Shown piece after piece: positions 17,053 to 25,938 of a stretch of DNA of 64,000 nucleotides (positions are counted from its first letter, which is position 1; every line of letters starts with the position of its first letter). The position numbers and the translations under genes were made by a program. Source of the DNA: Brenneria bubanii (lineage in GTDB: Bacteria; Pseudomonadota; Gammaproteobacteria; Enterobacterales; Enterobacteriaceae); the NCBI RefSeq assembly GCF_022378355.1, contig NZ_JAKMAJ010000004.1, forward strand, positions 1 to 64,000, in the 5' to 3' direction. The notes under the pieces are model-generated. The model worked only from the letters and a program-made list of their open reading frames with translations. It made no database searches and had not been told where the DNA came from.

Positions 17053-17534
17053 TGATAATCATAAAATTTGAATCTGGTGGTGCTTTGAAAATTAAAGAAT
17101 CTACTCTCGATAGCTTTAATTTTGACAAGATGCTGCTGCATACGGCTATTTTTGAAGGCTACTCATTGCGGAAAGCCAGCCTCCGACAGGCAAATTTGCG
17201 CAGCGCTAATTTTGCATATTGTATTTTAGATGAGGCGGACTTCACTGACGCGCTGTTGATGAATACCAATTTCATCGGCGCATCATTGATAAAATCAAAT
17301 TTATCTAACTCTAAGTTTAACGGGGCTTGTTTTTCAGGCGCAAATTTACAGGGAGCAAACCTTTGTAGCGCGGATCTGTTTAGTGCAAACCTGGATGATA
17401 CGAATTTAAAAGGCGCTAATCTAGATTCGTTAAGGATAGACTATGCCAGCTTCATTGGCGCTATATATGACCACGATACTCGATGGCCCAAAAATTTCTT
17501 TCCTGAAAGAAAAGGCGCAATCTTAAAGGCATAA
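17052..17534 (+). CDS. pentapeptide-repeat protein, probable immunity protein
   Basis: 160 residues. From about residue 45 on, tandem A(N/D)Lxx repeats are clear (LRQANLRSANFAYCILDEAD, FSGANLQGANLCSADLFSAN, LKGANLDSL), with about 16 pentapeptide steps forming a right-handed quadrilateral beta-helix. Such proteins mimic DNA and can shield gyrase (Qnr, McbG, AlbG types). In this place, with a one-base overlap to an upstream remnant, it is probably an immunity gene. The N-terminal 40 residues are non-repeat. Gyrase as target is inference. Confidence 0.8.
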   Translation: MIIIKFESGGALKIKESTLDSFNFDKMLLHTAIFEGYSLRKASLRQANLRSANFAYCILDEADFTDALLMNTNFIGASLIKSNLSNSKFNGACFSGANLQGANLCSADLFSANLDDTNLKGANLDSLRIDYASFIGAIYDHDTRWPKNFFPERKGAILKA

Positions 17535-17598
17535 TGCACCGCCCCGGTAATCCTGGAGGCTAAACACCCTGAGAGAGGTAAACAGGATAACTATAAAT

Positions 17599-17745
17599 AT
17601 GCCCTTTCCTCCGGAGGTCAGTCAGCGCGCTGTCCGTATGGATTTGGAGGGACGGAACCAATATGACTCATTATGGGCGGTCATCAGCTCGACCGGCTTA
17701 AAGATGGGGTGTTCGCCGGTGAGCCGGCGTACCTGGCCGCTGTAG
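17599..17745 (+). mobile_element. IS3-family OrfA remnant
   Basis: ATG then MPFPPEVSQRAVRMDLEGRN and QYDSLWAVISSTGLKMGCSP, matching OrfA of IS3-family transposases (RAVRMVLExxxEYxSxWxAIxSIAxKIGCxPETL). It diverges and stops after about 48 residues. The upstream leader (ACCCTGAGAGAGGTAAACAGG) also looks like an IS3-family left end. No OrfB is present, so it is inactive. The next 90 bases contain another open scrap (AYLAAVAEAERERILERQLI). Confidence 0.6.
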
Positions 17746-17844
17746 CAGAAGCAGAACGTGAGCGTATTCTGGAGCGCCAACTAATATGGGCGGATGGCTG
17801 CTGGCGTTAAATTTGGCAGAAAACCGCACTCGGCAACCTATCTG

Positions 17845-17876
17845 CCCGGCCTTAATTGGGCCGGGACTTTCTTTTA
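17845..17876 (+). terminator. strong stem-loop after the IS remnant
   Basis: CCCGGCC and GGGCCGGG pair around TTAATT, followed by ACTTTCTTTT. It insulates the graveyard from the hydrolase gene at 17977. Confidence 0.55.
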
Positions 17877-17976
17877 AGGCTGTCCAGGCGAAAACGGCGA
17901 TTTCCCGGGCTATGTATTTCAGGTTAAAAAAAGAGAGTTTGACCAGTTAATTCCATTTTATTGTTGAAGGTACCAT

Positions 17977-18718
17977 ATGAATTCTAATGTAAAGAATGAT
18001 TATTTATATAATCAAACAAAAGGAAATGGTCCGCTCGTCGTGCTGTTGCATGGCTTATTGATGGATGGAAATTCCTGGATTTCGAATGGACTGGTTGAAG
18101 CGCTAAGTCAGAACTTTTGTGTCGCCTATCCTGATATGCTGGGACACGGAATGAGTGCTAAGCCAGAAGAGGCCAGCCAGTATGACCAGGAACAACAGGC
18201 GTCAAATATAAATCAATTAATCAATGCGTTAGGGTATGCTCAGGCTCATGTTATAGGCTATTCCTCAGGAGCCTGGCTGGCTGCGGGATTAGTAAAATAC
18301 CATCCGAAATCCCTGTCTTCACTGGTTATTGGGGGATGGGATGTTGAAAATGGCCTCCCTGAGGGACCCAATGGGAAACTGGATTTTGATACATTTTTTT
18401 CGTAACGCAAAAATGACTGCTCCTGAATTAACTGACGGGATAACACCGGCTACAGAGCCGGCAGTGTGTGCATATTTCAATGCAATCAGCGCGTACGATG
18501 GTTTTTATGATTCGGAACAGCTTACTCGGATCAATATTCCTAAATTATTTTGGGCCGGACAGGAAGATGTTTACTATCGACAACTGAATTCATGGAGTAA
18601 TGCGCACAAATATGCGTTTATTTCGGTAGCCGGTGATCATGTAAGCGCGATACTTCAGCCGGAACCTGTAATCATCAGTAAAATTTGTGAATTTGTAACA
18701 CAAGCGGGGTTCAGGTAA
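17977..18718 (+). pseudogene. alpha/beta hydrolase, frameshifted
   Basis: The 5' part reads VVLLHGLLMDGNSWISNGLV (oxyanion loop), YPDMLGHGMSAKP and HVIGYSSGAWLAAGL, with the nucleophile Ser in GYSSG. It stops at TAA after a run of seven T (about 18394-18400). The next frame takes over inside KLDFDTFF and supplies the rest, including IPKLFWAGQEDVYY (acid) and VAGDHVSAI (catalytic His), to 18718. Restored length is about 246 residues. One base in a T run, a possible sequencing error, separates it from a full enzyme. Substrate unknown. Confidence 0.75.
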
Positions 18719-18762
18719 TTACCATTTTCTTCTCAGGCATAAGCAAAACGGATAAAATAAGT

Positions 18763-19320
18763 ATGGAAATTATTCTAATGCGCCACGGTAAACCTGGCTT
18801 TACCGACGCCCAAAAAGTAGCAGCCCATGAAATGCCCGCATGGATTGAGCATTACGACCTTTCAGATATCAGTGATAATCAACCGCCCGAAGCCTGCCGA
18901 TTAATGGCGCGTAAGGCGCGAATGGTTGCCAGCAGCCACCTTCCCAGAGCAATATCCTCAGGAGCTGTGCTTAATTTAAATCCTCAACTTGTGGATGACA
19001 TTTTCAGAGAAGCCGAACTGCCAATATATCTTATCCCTATCCTCAGGCTATCCCCTTTTAGTTGGATTATTTTGTTTCGTCTGATATGGCTTTGTGGCAT
19101 GTCAAAAGAGGCTGAATCTTTATCTATGGCGAAAAGGCGTGCCCGACGAGCTGCTGACATACTTATCAGTCATGCCAGAGAACACGACGGACCCATCCTC
19201 CTGATGGGACACGGGATTATCAATCGGCTTATAGCGAAGGAGTTAACATCATTAGGCTGGAAAAAACGCACTCGGGCCGGAAAAGGATACTGGAGTACTG
19301 GCGTTTTTCAGCTTTCGTAG
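18763..19320 (+). CDS. histidine phosphatase family protein
   Basis: 185 residues with the RHG motif at the very N-terminus (MEIILMRHGKPGF, phospho-accepting His8) and the second catalytic His in GPILLMGHGIINRLI near residue 150. A hydrophobic stretch (YLIPILRLSPFSWIILFRLI) at about 88-108 is unusual for the family and may be membrane-associated or buried. It starts 44 bases after the broken hydrolase on the same strand. It may act on a small phosphorylated metabolite or phosphohistidine protein; the substrate cannot be called. Confidence 0.75.
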   Translation: MEIILMRHGKPGFTDAQKVAAHEMPAWIEHYDLSDISDNQPPEACRLMARKARMVASSHLPRAISSGAVLNLNPQLVDDIFREAELPIYLIPILRLSPFSWIILFRLIWLCGMSKEAESLSMAKRRARRAADILISHAREHDGPILLMGHGIINRLIAKELTSLGWKKRTRAGKGYWSTGVFQLS

Positions 19321-19575
19321 CATTATGCAAAAGTCTGCTCTTGGCATACAACGGGCTGTCAGATTAAGCCTGTTTCTTAAGCAGTCATTTGACGGTTAAA
19401 CGCCTGATTCTGATTGAGAGGATGAATAATATCATCGTTAAGTACTATCCGGGAATGCTGGCTAAGCCACGCTAATGTTATTGGCGATGAAAAAATTTAC
19501 TTACACCAGCCGTTACATCATCTTTTAGGATATGTGGTTCTTAGTGAGAGGGTTTGCGTAACTCATGATTTTATA

Positions 19576-19652
19576 TGGTACGCCCTACAGGATTCGAACC
19601 TGTGACCTACGGCTTAGAAGGCCGTTGCTCTATCCAACTGAGCTAAGGGCGC
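19576..19652 (-). tRNA. argU: tRNA-Arg (anticodon UCU)
   Basis: The minus strand folds as a full tRNA: acceptor GCGCCCT/AGGGCGT, D-arm TTAGCTCAGTTGGATAGAGC, anticodon stem ACGGC-CTTCTAA-GCCGT with anticodon TCT, T-arm with GGTTCGAATCC, and an encoded CCA end. Its 3' end points to the graveyard at lower coordinates. argU is a known integration site of enteric prophages and islands, so it plausibly anchored the accessory region; no flanking repeat of its 3' end was found by eye. Confidence 0.93.
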
Positions 19653-19908
19653 ATACAGGCAGGGTTGCTGCGTAATGCGGTTTGGATTATACGGAGCGGG
19701 CAAGTTGAGTCAATGGATTTTCTTCTTGTTGCTCAGATGGTAAGCAAAAGCCGATTATTCAGCCGCCTGCCTGGCTGTTCCTTTGATACAGGCCAGGCGA
19801 TGCCGGTTTTTTATTTATGATGAAAGTCAGCCGGGTGGTGGTAGCCGGCGCTGAGCAAGTCATTCGCCGTTTTGCCATAGCGATAGTTCCCGTCGCCTCT
19901 GTGGAGGG

Positions 19909-22272
19909 TTAGCCCGGTTGCAGCACAATTCTCTGAAGCATGTGGGCGGCGATCTTGTCTTCGCTGTAGAGCAGCGGGACATACTCCCCATTCGACCAGG
20001 CGTTCGCCAAATCCCGATAGTGGGCAGAGCGCGGATCGCCTGACTGGCCGGGGGCGTTGATACATACCGAATTATCCCAGTGACCCACATCTATCACTAG
20101 GCGCACCGAGGCGCCCGACGTTACTCTGAAATCGTTAATGCGGTAACTGGCCAGCATGGGCGTTGAACGGCTGCCGCCGAGCGGCAGCGGGCCGGTATTC
20201 CATTGCTGACTGCGTCCGTAGCCGGTGCGGCTAACGGCATGTTCGAATAGCGTCTGATGCAGTTGGCCCCATCGCCATTGTTGCGTATCATCGCCCAGGC
20301 GCTGGCGACATTCGTCCCAGGCGGCGGTCAGGCTGTCGCGCATCAGCCGGTTGCGCTCCTGTTCGGCATTGTCGCCGAAACGGTTATCCGGCGTTTCAAT
20401 CAGCCGCAGGATGGTCCCCAGGTCACCCGGCTGTAGCAGTATCCGTAGCGCGGGGTCCGGAACCAGATGAGCAAACAGCGCCGGGCGCAGGTGTTTCATC
20501 CACCAGACTTCAAACAGCGCCGCCGGCGCGCTGTGCGCTTCGATCTGGTGATCCCACTTCGCCAACAGCTGAGTTGCCTGCTGTAGCGTCACGCTCATTT
20601 CCTGCTGTTGTTTGATTTGAGCCAAAAGCCGGCACAAGCGACGTGCCGGCAGTGAATAGGTATCGTTTTGCAGCGCCTGTGCCGCCGCTATTGAGTGAGT
20701 CGGGTCGGCGCCCAGTACCTGTTTGATGCGCGCCGCCCGACTGTCATCGGCCCATTCGTGTCCGATGGACGGGGCATCGGCATCCGGCTCGGCGGGGAGA
20801 TTCATTTCATTGGCGGTGGCGAAAAAACCGGCGGCGGGATTGATGCTGCGCGGCAGTTTATCCGCTGACAGATAGCCATTCCACTCGTAGCGTCCATCGC
20901 CCGGCACCGGCAACAGGCCGTGCCAATTGCGTCTGACCGGCGTGAATCCGGCGGTAAACCAGCCGATATTGCCCGCGACATCGGCGCAAACGTGATTCAC
21001 CGACGGCGTTCCCCATGACGCCAGAGCGGCGCCGAATGCCTCAACGCTGGCGGCGCGCATGGCGGACAGGCTGCCGAGATAAGCGGCGGCGCCCGGGGAC
21101 AGCCATACCGTTCGTAGGGCGATGGCGCGCTGACCTGCCGGGTCTTCGAACAGGATGGGGCCATGGCGGGTAAAAGAGAGGGGCAGCGTTTGCGGGGCGT
21201 GGCCTTTAACGGCGAAACGTTCCTCCACACGTTCGATCCGCTCCCAGCCGTCCTGATAACGGTAGCGATCGGCGTCTCCCGGTTTGGTCTGATAAACATA
21301 GACGTCTTCCTGATCGGCGCCGAAAATGGTCAGGCCAAAAGCGGTATGACCATTATGTCCGAGCGAAATGCCGGGCGCGCTGGGTTCGCCGGCGCCGATA
21401 GCATTAAATCCCGGCGCATGCAGATGAACCAGATAGCGTAGCGACGGCGCCGCATGGGCGCGGTGCGGGTCGCTTGCCAACAGCGGTCGACCGCTGGCGG
21501 TGCGGGCGCCCTGTACCACCCAGTTGTTGGATCCCTCTTCGCTGACGGCCCGCACAATGTCGCCTAAATCGGTGACTTCGCTCCATGCTTCGGCCTGCTC
21601 AAGGCCGGCAGCCAGTCGTTCATCTTCAAAACTTACCGGGGCGGTGGCCAGCTTGAACAGTTTCAGCGCCTGCAGCGGAATATCCGTCGCCTCCAGGCCG
21701 TCCGCCAGTTGTGGTTTCACCGGCGGCCTGATGTCGGCGCGCAGCAAATCGGTGGCGGCATCGCTGCGCGCCAGCACATTGGCGCGTAAAATTTCCGAAG
21801 CGCCGTTGCGCGTCAGCGCATGGGTACGGATGCGCACCACATCCTCCGGCTGCCAGAACGCCGGCCGGGTGCCGAACAGGGCGAATTCCGGCGGCAACCG
21901 TTCGGGTTGGCGCTGGCATAGGGCAATCCAGGCATTGATCCCGGCAACGAAGGCGGTACAGATTTCTTGCGCATCCTCGGCATAGGCGCGCCACTCCGCC
22001 GCCATATCGCCGCGAAAAAGAAAATGACGCGCGGCGTGATCCTGCGCCAGATAGCCGGGGCCGAAATCGGCGGCCAGAACGCCAAGGCCGCGCTTACGCC
22101 ACAGATCCAACTGCCATAGGCGGTCGCGGGCGGCATTGACGCCTTGGGCAAAGAACAGGTCCTGTTGATTAGCAGCATGAATATGGCTGATACCCCAGCG
22201 GTCGATGCGCAGTTCGCAGGCCGCTTTCAGACCCGGTAATGACAGCGTTTCAGTTCTGATAACCTGATTCAT
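19909..22272 (-). CDS. penicillin acylase family N-terminal-nucleophile hydrolase
   Basis: 787 residues, the last gene of a minus-strand operon. Family signs: an N-terminal alpha-chain-like region (RWGISHIHAANQQDLFFAQG, LWQLDLWRKRGLG), then EEGSNNWVV, where Ser at about 248 is the autocatalytically exposed nucleophile, and DPHR soon after. A C-terminal FRVTSGASVRLVIDVGHWDN block is typical. The start at 22272 has AGAGG eight bases upstream; no signal peptide is visible, so it may act in the cytoplasm, unlike classic periplasmic acylases. Known members cleave amides of penicillin G, N-acyl-homoserine lactones or aculeacin. With the linked ABC importer it probably deacylates an imported amide. 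Confidence 0.85.
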   Translation of the reverse strand: MNQVIRTETLSLPGLKAACELRIDRWGISHIHAANQQDLFFAQGVNAARDRLWQLDLWRKRGLGVLAADFGPGYLAQDHAARHFLFRGDMAAEWRAYAEDAQEICTAFVAGINAWIALCQRQPERLPPEFALFGTRPAFWQPEDVVRIRTHALTRNGASEILRANVLARSDAATDLLRADIRPPVKPQLADGLEATDIPLQALKLFKLATAPVSFEDERLAAGLEQAEAWSEVTDLGDIVRAVSEEGSNNWVVQGARTASGRPLLASDPHRAHAAPSLRYLVHLHAPGFNAIGAGEPSAPGISLGHNGHTAFGLTIFGADQEDVYVYQTKPGDADRYRYQDGWERIERVEERFAVKGHAPQTLPLSFTRHGPILFEDPAGQRAIALRTVWLSPGAAAYLGSLSAMRAASVEAFGAALASWGTPSVNHVCADVAGNIGWFTAGFTPVRRNWHGLLPVPGDGRYEWNGYLSADKLPRSINPAAGFFATANEMNLPAEPDADAPSIGHEWADDSRAARIKQVLGADPTHSIAAAQALQNDTYSLPARRLCRLLAQIKQQQEMSVTLQQATQLLAKWDHQIEAHSAPAALFEVWWMKHLRPALFAHLVPDPALRILLQPGDLGTILRLIETPDNRFGDNAEQERNRLMRDSLTAAWDECRQRLGDDTQQWRWGQLHQTLFEHAVSRTGYGRSQQWNTGPLPLGGSRSTPMLASYRINDFRVTSGASVRLVIDVGHWDNSVCINAPGQSGDPRSAHYRDLANAWSNGEYVPLLYSEDKIAAHMLQRIVLQPG

Positions 22273-22282
22273 GGGAACCTCT

Positions 22283-23260
22283 TTAAACATGATGGCAGGC
22301 GACGTGGGCGCCGTCCGGACGCGGCGTCAGCGACGGGCGTAGCCGAGCGCATAGTTCTGTTGCCATTGGACAGCGGGTATGGAAGGCGCAGCCCGCCGGA
22401 ATGCGCGCCGGACTTGGCAGTTCGCCGCTCAGAATAAAGCGCGGCCTGTGACGTTGTACGTCGGGATCCGCCTGCGGCACCGCTGCGATCAGCGCCTGGC
22501 TGTAAGGGTGTTTCGGGTTGGCGAAAAAGGTGTCGCGCGGCGCGATTTCGACAAAACGGCCCAGATACATCACCACCACCCGATCGCAGATATGACGCAC
22601 CACCGCCAGATCGTGCGAAATAAACAGGTAGGCGACGCCGGTACGTCGCTGCAATGCCACCAGCAGATTGAGGATTTGCGCGCGCACGGAGACATCCAGC
22701 GCCGATACCGGCTCATCGCATATCACTAACGCCGGTTCCAGCGCCAGCGCCCGGGCGATCACCACCCGCTGGCGCTGGCCGCCGGAAAACTGATGCGGAT
22801 AGCGATCGGCATGCTCCGGCCGCATGCCAACCTGAATCAGTAATTCGCTCACCCGCTCGCGCAATGCGCTGCCGCGGGCCAGACCGCACGCCAATAACGG
22901 TTCGCCAATCGCCGCGCCGATAGTGGCGCGCGGATCGAGGGAGAGCGCCGGATCCTGAAAAATCATCTGTACCCGACGGCGTATCGCCTTCAGCGCTTTG
23001 GCCTTCGCGCCCACCACTTGTTCGCCGCCGATCAGTACGCTGCCGGCCACCGGTTGTTGCAGACCGACCAGCGTATTGGCCAATGTGGATTTACCGCAGC
23101 CGGATTCGCCCACCAGCGCGACGGTTTCGCCGCCGGCGATATCCAGGTTGACGCCGTTAACCGCGCGCACCACCGCTGCGGGCGGGCCGAAAAAAGTGCC
23201 GCGGCCGCCGAAATGCACCGCCACATCCCGTACCTTCAGGATCATGTCGTCGTCGCTCAT
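22283..23260 (-). CDS. dipeptide/oligopeptide ABC transporter ATPase (DppF-like)
   Basis: 325 residues. Walker [10 protein letters not shown] near 53-61, signature LSGG-type QFSGGQRQRV, Walker B ALVICDEPVSALD, H-loop LFISHDLAVV, and the C-terminal oligopeptide-ATPase extension with CAFHTRCPMA, Cys-rich and iron-sulfur-like. It overlaps the stop of the upstream ATPase gene by four bases (ATGA) and its own stop lies 11 bases beyond the acylase start, so all three are translated as a unit. It energises import of the substrate. Confidence 0.92.
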   Translation of the reverse strand: MSDDDMILKVRDVAVHFGGRGTFFGPPAAVVRAVNGVNLDIAGGETVALVGESGCGKSTLANTLVGLQQPVAGSVLIGGEQVVGAKAKALKAIRRRVQMIFQDPALSLDPRATIGAAIGEPLLACGLARGSALRERVSELLIQVGMRPEHADRYPHQFSGGQRQRVVIARALALEPALVICDEPVSALDVSVRAQILNLLVALQRRTGVAYLFISHDLAVVRHICDRVVVMYLGRFVEIAPRDTFFANPKHPYSQALIAAVPQADPDVQRHRPRFILSGELPSPARIPAGCAFHTRCPMATELCARLRPSLTPRPDGAHVACHHV

Positions 23261-24249
23261 CGCGTCACCTCGCTGATTTCCTGTATCCGTCCGCTGTGCC
23301 AGCAGGCGGCGCGGTGACCTGCGCCACAGTCGAGCAGCGGCGGCCGTTCATCCCGGCAAATCGGCGTCGCCAGGGGGCAACGCTCGACGAAACGGCAGCC
23401 TTTGATAAATTGCTCGGCCGTCGGCACGCTGCCTTCAATCGTGGCTAACTGAGCCTTAGGCACATCATTAAGTCGCGGAACGCTGGCCAACAGCAGGGCG
23501 GTATATGGGTGCGCCGGCGAGCGGAACAGCGTATGCACCGGCGCGATTTCGGCGATACGGCCGGCGTACATCACCGCGACATGGTCCGCCATATCGGCCA
23601 CGACGCCCATATCATGGGTGATCAGTACGATCGAGGTTCCCCGCTTTGCCACCAGGCGCTTCATCAAATCCAGAATCTGCGCCTGAATGGTCACATCTAG
23701 GGCGGTGGTCGGCTCGTCGGCCACCAATACCCTTGGATCGCAGATTAGCGCGATGGAGATCATAATGCGTTGGCACATGCCGCCCGACAGCTCAAAGGGG
23801 TATTGATGCAGACGACGGTCGGGATCGGCGATGCCGACGGCTACCAGCATCTGCCGCGCTTGCGCCAGCGCCGCCTGGCGGGAAACCTGATGATGCACGC
23901 GGTAGGCGGCGGCGATCTGCTTGCCTACCGTGGTCAACGGATCCAGACAGGCGCTGGGCTCCTGAAAGATAATGGCAATATCTTTGCCGCGCGCTCTGCG
24001 CAACTGGCGTTCGGGCAGCGCGGCCAAATCGGTCTGTTCCAGCATAATGCGACCGCCGATACGCCGTGCCGCCGGCGGCAAAAGCCCCAGCAGGGCAGAG
24101 GCGGTCAGCGATTTGCCGCAGCCGGATTCGCCGACCAACGCCATCACCTGGCCAGGCGCGACATCAAAGGAAACATCGTCCAGCACGCGCGAATCGCCGA
24201 TATCGATCGACAAACTCTCTACCCGCAGCAACCGGTGGCTTGCCGTCAT
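23257..24249 (-). CDS. dipeptide/oligopeptide ABC transporter ATPase (DppD-like)
   Basis: 330 residues. Walker [13 protein letters not shown], signature [12 protein letters not shown], Walker [18 protein letters not shown]-loop [13 protein letters not shown], and the C-terminal [10 protein letters not shown] cluster of the OppD/DppD family. It partners the DppF-like ATPase in the heterodimeric motor. The start ATG is ten bases after the end of the SDR gene. Confidence 0.92.
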   Translation of the reverse strand: MTASHRLLRVESLSIDIGDSRVLDDVSFDVAPGQVMALVGESGCGKSLTASALLGLLPPAARRIGGRIMLEQTDLAALPERQLRRARGKDIAIIFQEPSACLDPLTTVGKQIAAAYRVHHQVSRQAALAQARQMLVAVGIADPDRRLHQYPFELSGGMCQRIMISIALICDPRVLVADEPTTALDVTIQAQILDLMKRLVAKRGTSIVLITHDMGVVADMADHVAVMYAGRIAEIAPVHTLFRSPAHPYTALLLASVPRLNDVPKAQLATIEGSVPTAEQFIKGCRFVERCPLATPICRDERPPLLDCGAGHRAACWHSGRIQEISEVTR

Positions 24250-24258
24250 AACCTGTCC

Positions 24259-25053
24259 TCAACTGTTGGTTTGATTTGCCGGGGCCGTCGGTCGGGGGCG
24301 CTGATAGCTACCGATGGAATTGCCGCCGTCCACGCTGAGTACCGCCCCGGTGACAAAACCGGCTCGCTCGGAGCACAGGTAGCCAATGGCCGCCGGCGCG
24401 TCTTCGGGGCCGCTGGCTCGTCCCAGCGGGATCCGCGCCAGCATGGTATTGACATAGTCCTGAGACAGCTGACTCACCTCGCTGCCCGGCGCAAAGCCCG
24501 GCTCGACCACATTAACGCGGATGCCGTACTCGGCCAGCTCCAATGCAAAGCCTTTGGATAACCGCTCCAGCGCGCTTTTTGACGTACAGTAGGGCGCTGA
24601 ATTCTGGTTCATCTTGCGCGCCGCGCCGGAGGAGATATTGACGATGCTGCCTTGGCGCCCGGCGTCGATCATCAGCCGGGCCATTTCCCGCGTCAGCACG
24701 AACGGCGCGCGCAGATTAACGTCGAATACGCGATCCCAATCGGCTAAATCCATCTCCAGCAGGCCGAAGCGGGTATAAATGCCGGCGTTGTTAATAAGAA
24801 TATCCGGCGCTTGCCAGGCGCGGCGCACCAGCGCGACCAGATCCAGCAGCGAGCGTTCTTCGGTCAGTTCGGTGGCATGCCATAACGTGGCGTTTGCATC
24901 CAGACCCAGTTCGCGTACCGTGGCCTCAAGCGCCTCGGCCCGGTTATCGCTCAGGCACAGACTGGCGCCCTCGCGGGCAAACCAGGCGGCAATCCAGCGT
25001 CCGAAAATACCGGCGGCGCCGGTAATCACAACTTTTTTATTTTCAAATTCCAT
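24259..25053 (-). CDS. short-chain dehydrogenase/reductase (SDR)
   Basis: A classical SDR of 264 residues: TGAAGIFG cofactor loop (TGxxxGxG), NNAG at about 88, Ser-Tyr-Lys triad in VNISSGAARK and YCTSKSALE, and LSVDGGNSIG at the end. The acidic residue DNRAEAL after beta 2 suggests NAD(H) preference. The start ATG at 25053 follows GAGGG; the ORF runs further to 25065 without support. It sits between permease and ATPase genes of the transporter operon, so it probably oxidises or reduces the imported compound or the product of the acylase. Confidence 0.85.
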   Translation of the reverse strand: MEFENKKVVITGAAGIFGRWIAAWFAREGASLCLSDNRAEALEATVRELGLDANATLWHATELTEERSLLDLVALVRRAWQAPDILINNAGIYTRFGLLEMDLADWDRVFDVNLRAPFVLTREMARLMIDAGRQGSIVNISSGAARKMNQNSAPYCTSKSALERLSKGFALELAEYGIRVNVVEPGFAPGSEVSQLSQDYVNTMLARIPLGRASGPEDAPAAIGYLCSERAGFVTGAVLSVDGGNSIGSYQRPRPTAPANQTNS

Positions 25054-25061
25054 ACTAGCCC

Positions 25062-25925
25062 TCAACGAATTCGAGAACGGGGGTCTATCTGGTCGCGCAA
25101 CCAGTCGCCCAGCACGTTAACGGAAAACACCAGCAGAAACAGACAGGCGCCGGGGAAGGCAACAATCCACCAGGCGCGCTCGATATATTGCCGGCCGACG
25201 CTCATGATCGAACCCCAGCTGGATGCCGGCGGCTGTATACCCAGCCCGAGAAACGACAAGCCGGCTTCCATCAGGATCATCAGGCCAAATTCGGCCGTGG
25301 CGACAATCAGCAACGGACCGGCGATATTCGGTAAAATATGGCGCAGCAGAATACGTGCCGCGTTGGCGCCGGCCAGTTCGGAAGCCTTGATAAACGGGAG
25401 GTTGGCGATCTGCAGCGTCTGGGCGTAGGCGACCCGGGTATAGCGCGGCCAGCGGGTTAACGCCAGTACCAGCACCAGCTTGAGAAAACCCGGACCCAGT
25501 ACCGCCACGGTCAGCACCGCCAGCAGAATCGCCGGGATCGACATCATCATCTCCACCAGCCGCATGATCAGCGTTTCGACGGCGCCGCGGAACCAGCCGG
25601 CTATCATGCCGAGCGTCACCCCGACCAGGGTCGACACCATTACCGACAGCACTGCGACGCTGAGCGAAACGCCGGCGCCGTACAGGGTGCGCGATAGCAG
25701 ATCGCGCCCCAGATCATCGGTGCCGAACCAGAATGTCATCCCTCTGGCCTCAAAGCCCGGCGGCTTCAGCCGCGCCAGCAGATTTTGCCGCGCCGGATCG
25801 AGCGGGGCGATCCACGGCGCGAATAGCGCCAACAGCACGATAACCGCCAGAATGATCGCAACGATCAGGACGGAGAGCGGCACTTTCCGCCGGCGTCTGC
25901 CGACGGCCGGAAAAACGGATTGCAT
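25062..25925 (-). CDS. ABC transporter permease (DppC-like)
   Basis: 287 residues with a first membrane helix at about 17-37 after a basic start (GRRRRKV), a long periplasmic loop with FWFGTDDLGRDLLSRTLYGA (hallmark of DppC/OppC), five further helices and the EAA loop ASELAGANAARILLRHILPN. ATG 25925 lies seven bases after AAAGGAG; the longer frame to 25976 lies inside the upstream gene. The stop overlaps the SDR start. Confidence 0.9.
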   Translation of the reverse strand: MQSVFPAVGRRRRKVPLSVLIVAIILAVIVLLALFAPWIAPLDPARQNLLARLKPPGFEARGMTFWFGTDDLGRDLLSRTLYGAGVSLSVAVLSVMVSTLVGVTLGMIAGWFRGAVETLIMRLVEMMMSIPAILLAVLTVAVLGPGFLKLVLVLALTRWPRYTRVAYAQTLQIANLPFIKASELAGANAARILLRHILPNIAGPLLIVATAEFGLMILMEAGLSFLGLGIQPPASSWGSIMSVGRQYIERAWWIVAFPGACLFLLVFSVNVLGDWLRDQIDPRSRIR

Positions 25926-25938
25926 GTCGTGGCTCCTT

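Noticed and set aside
20997-22178. Long ORFs in other frames of the penicillin-acylase gene
   Set aside because: GC-rich third-position shadows; the main frame has family motifs throughout.
23770-24561. 263-residue plus-strand ORF over the ATPase and SDR genes
   Set aside because: Antisense shadow of two well-supported genes, low-complexity His/Arg/Gly composition.
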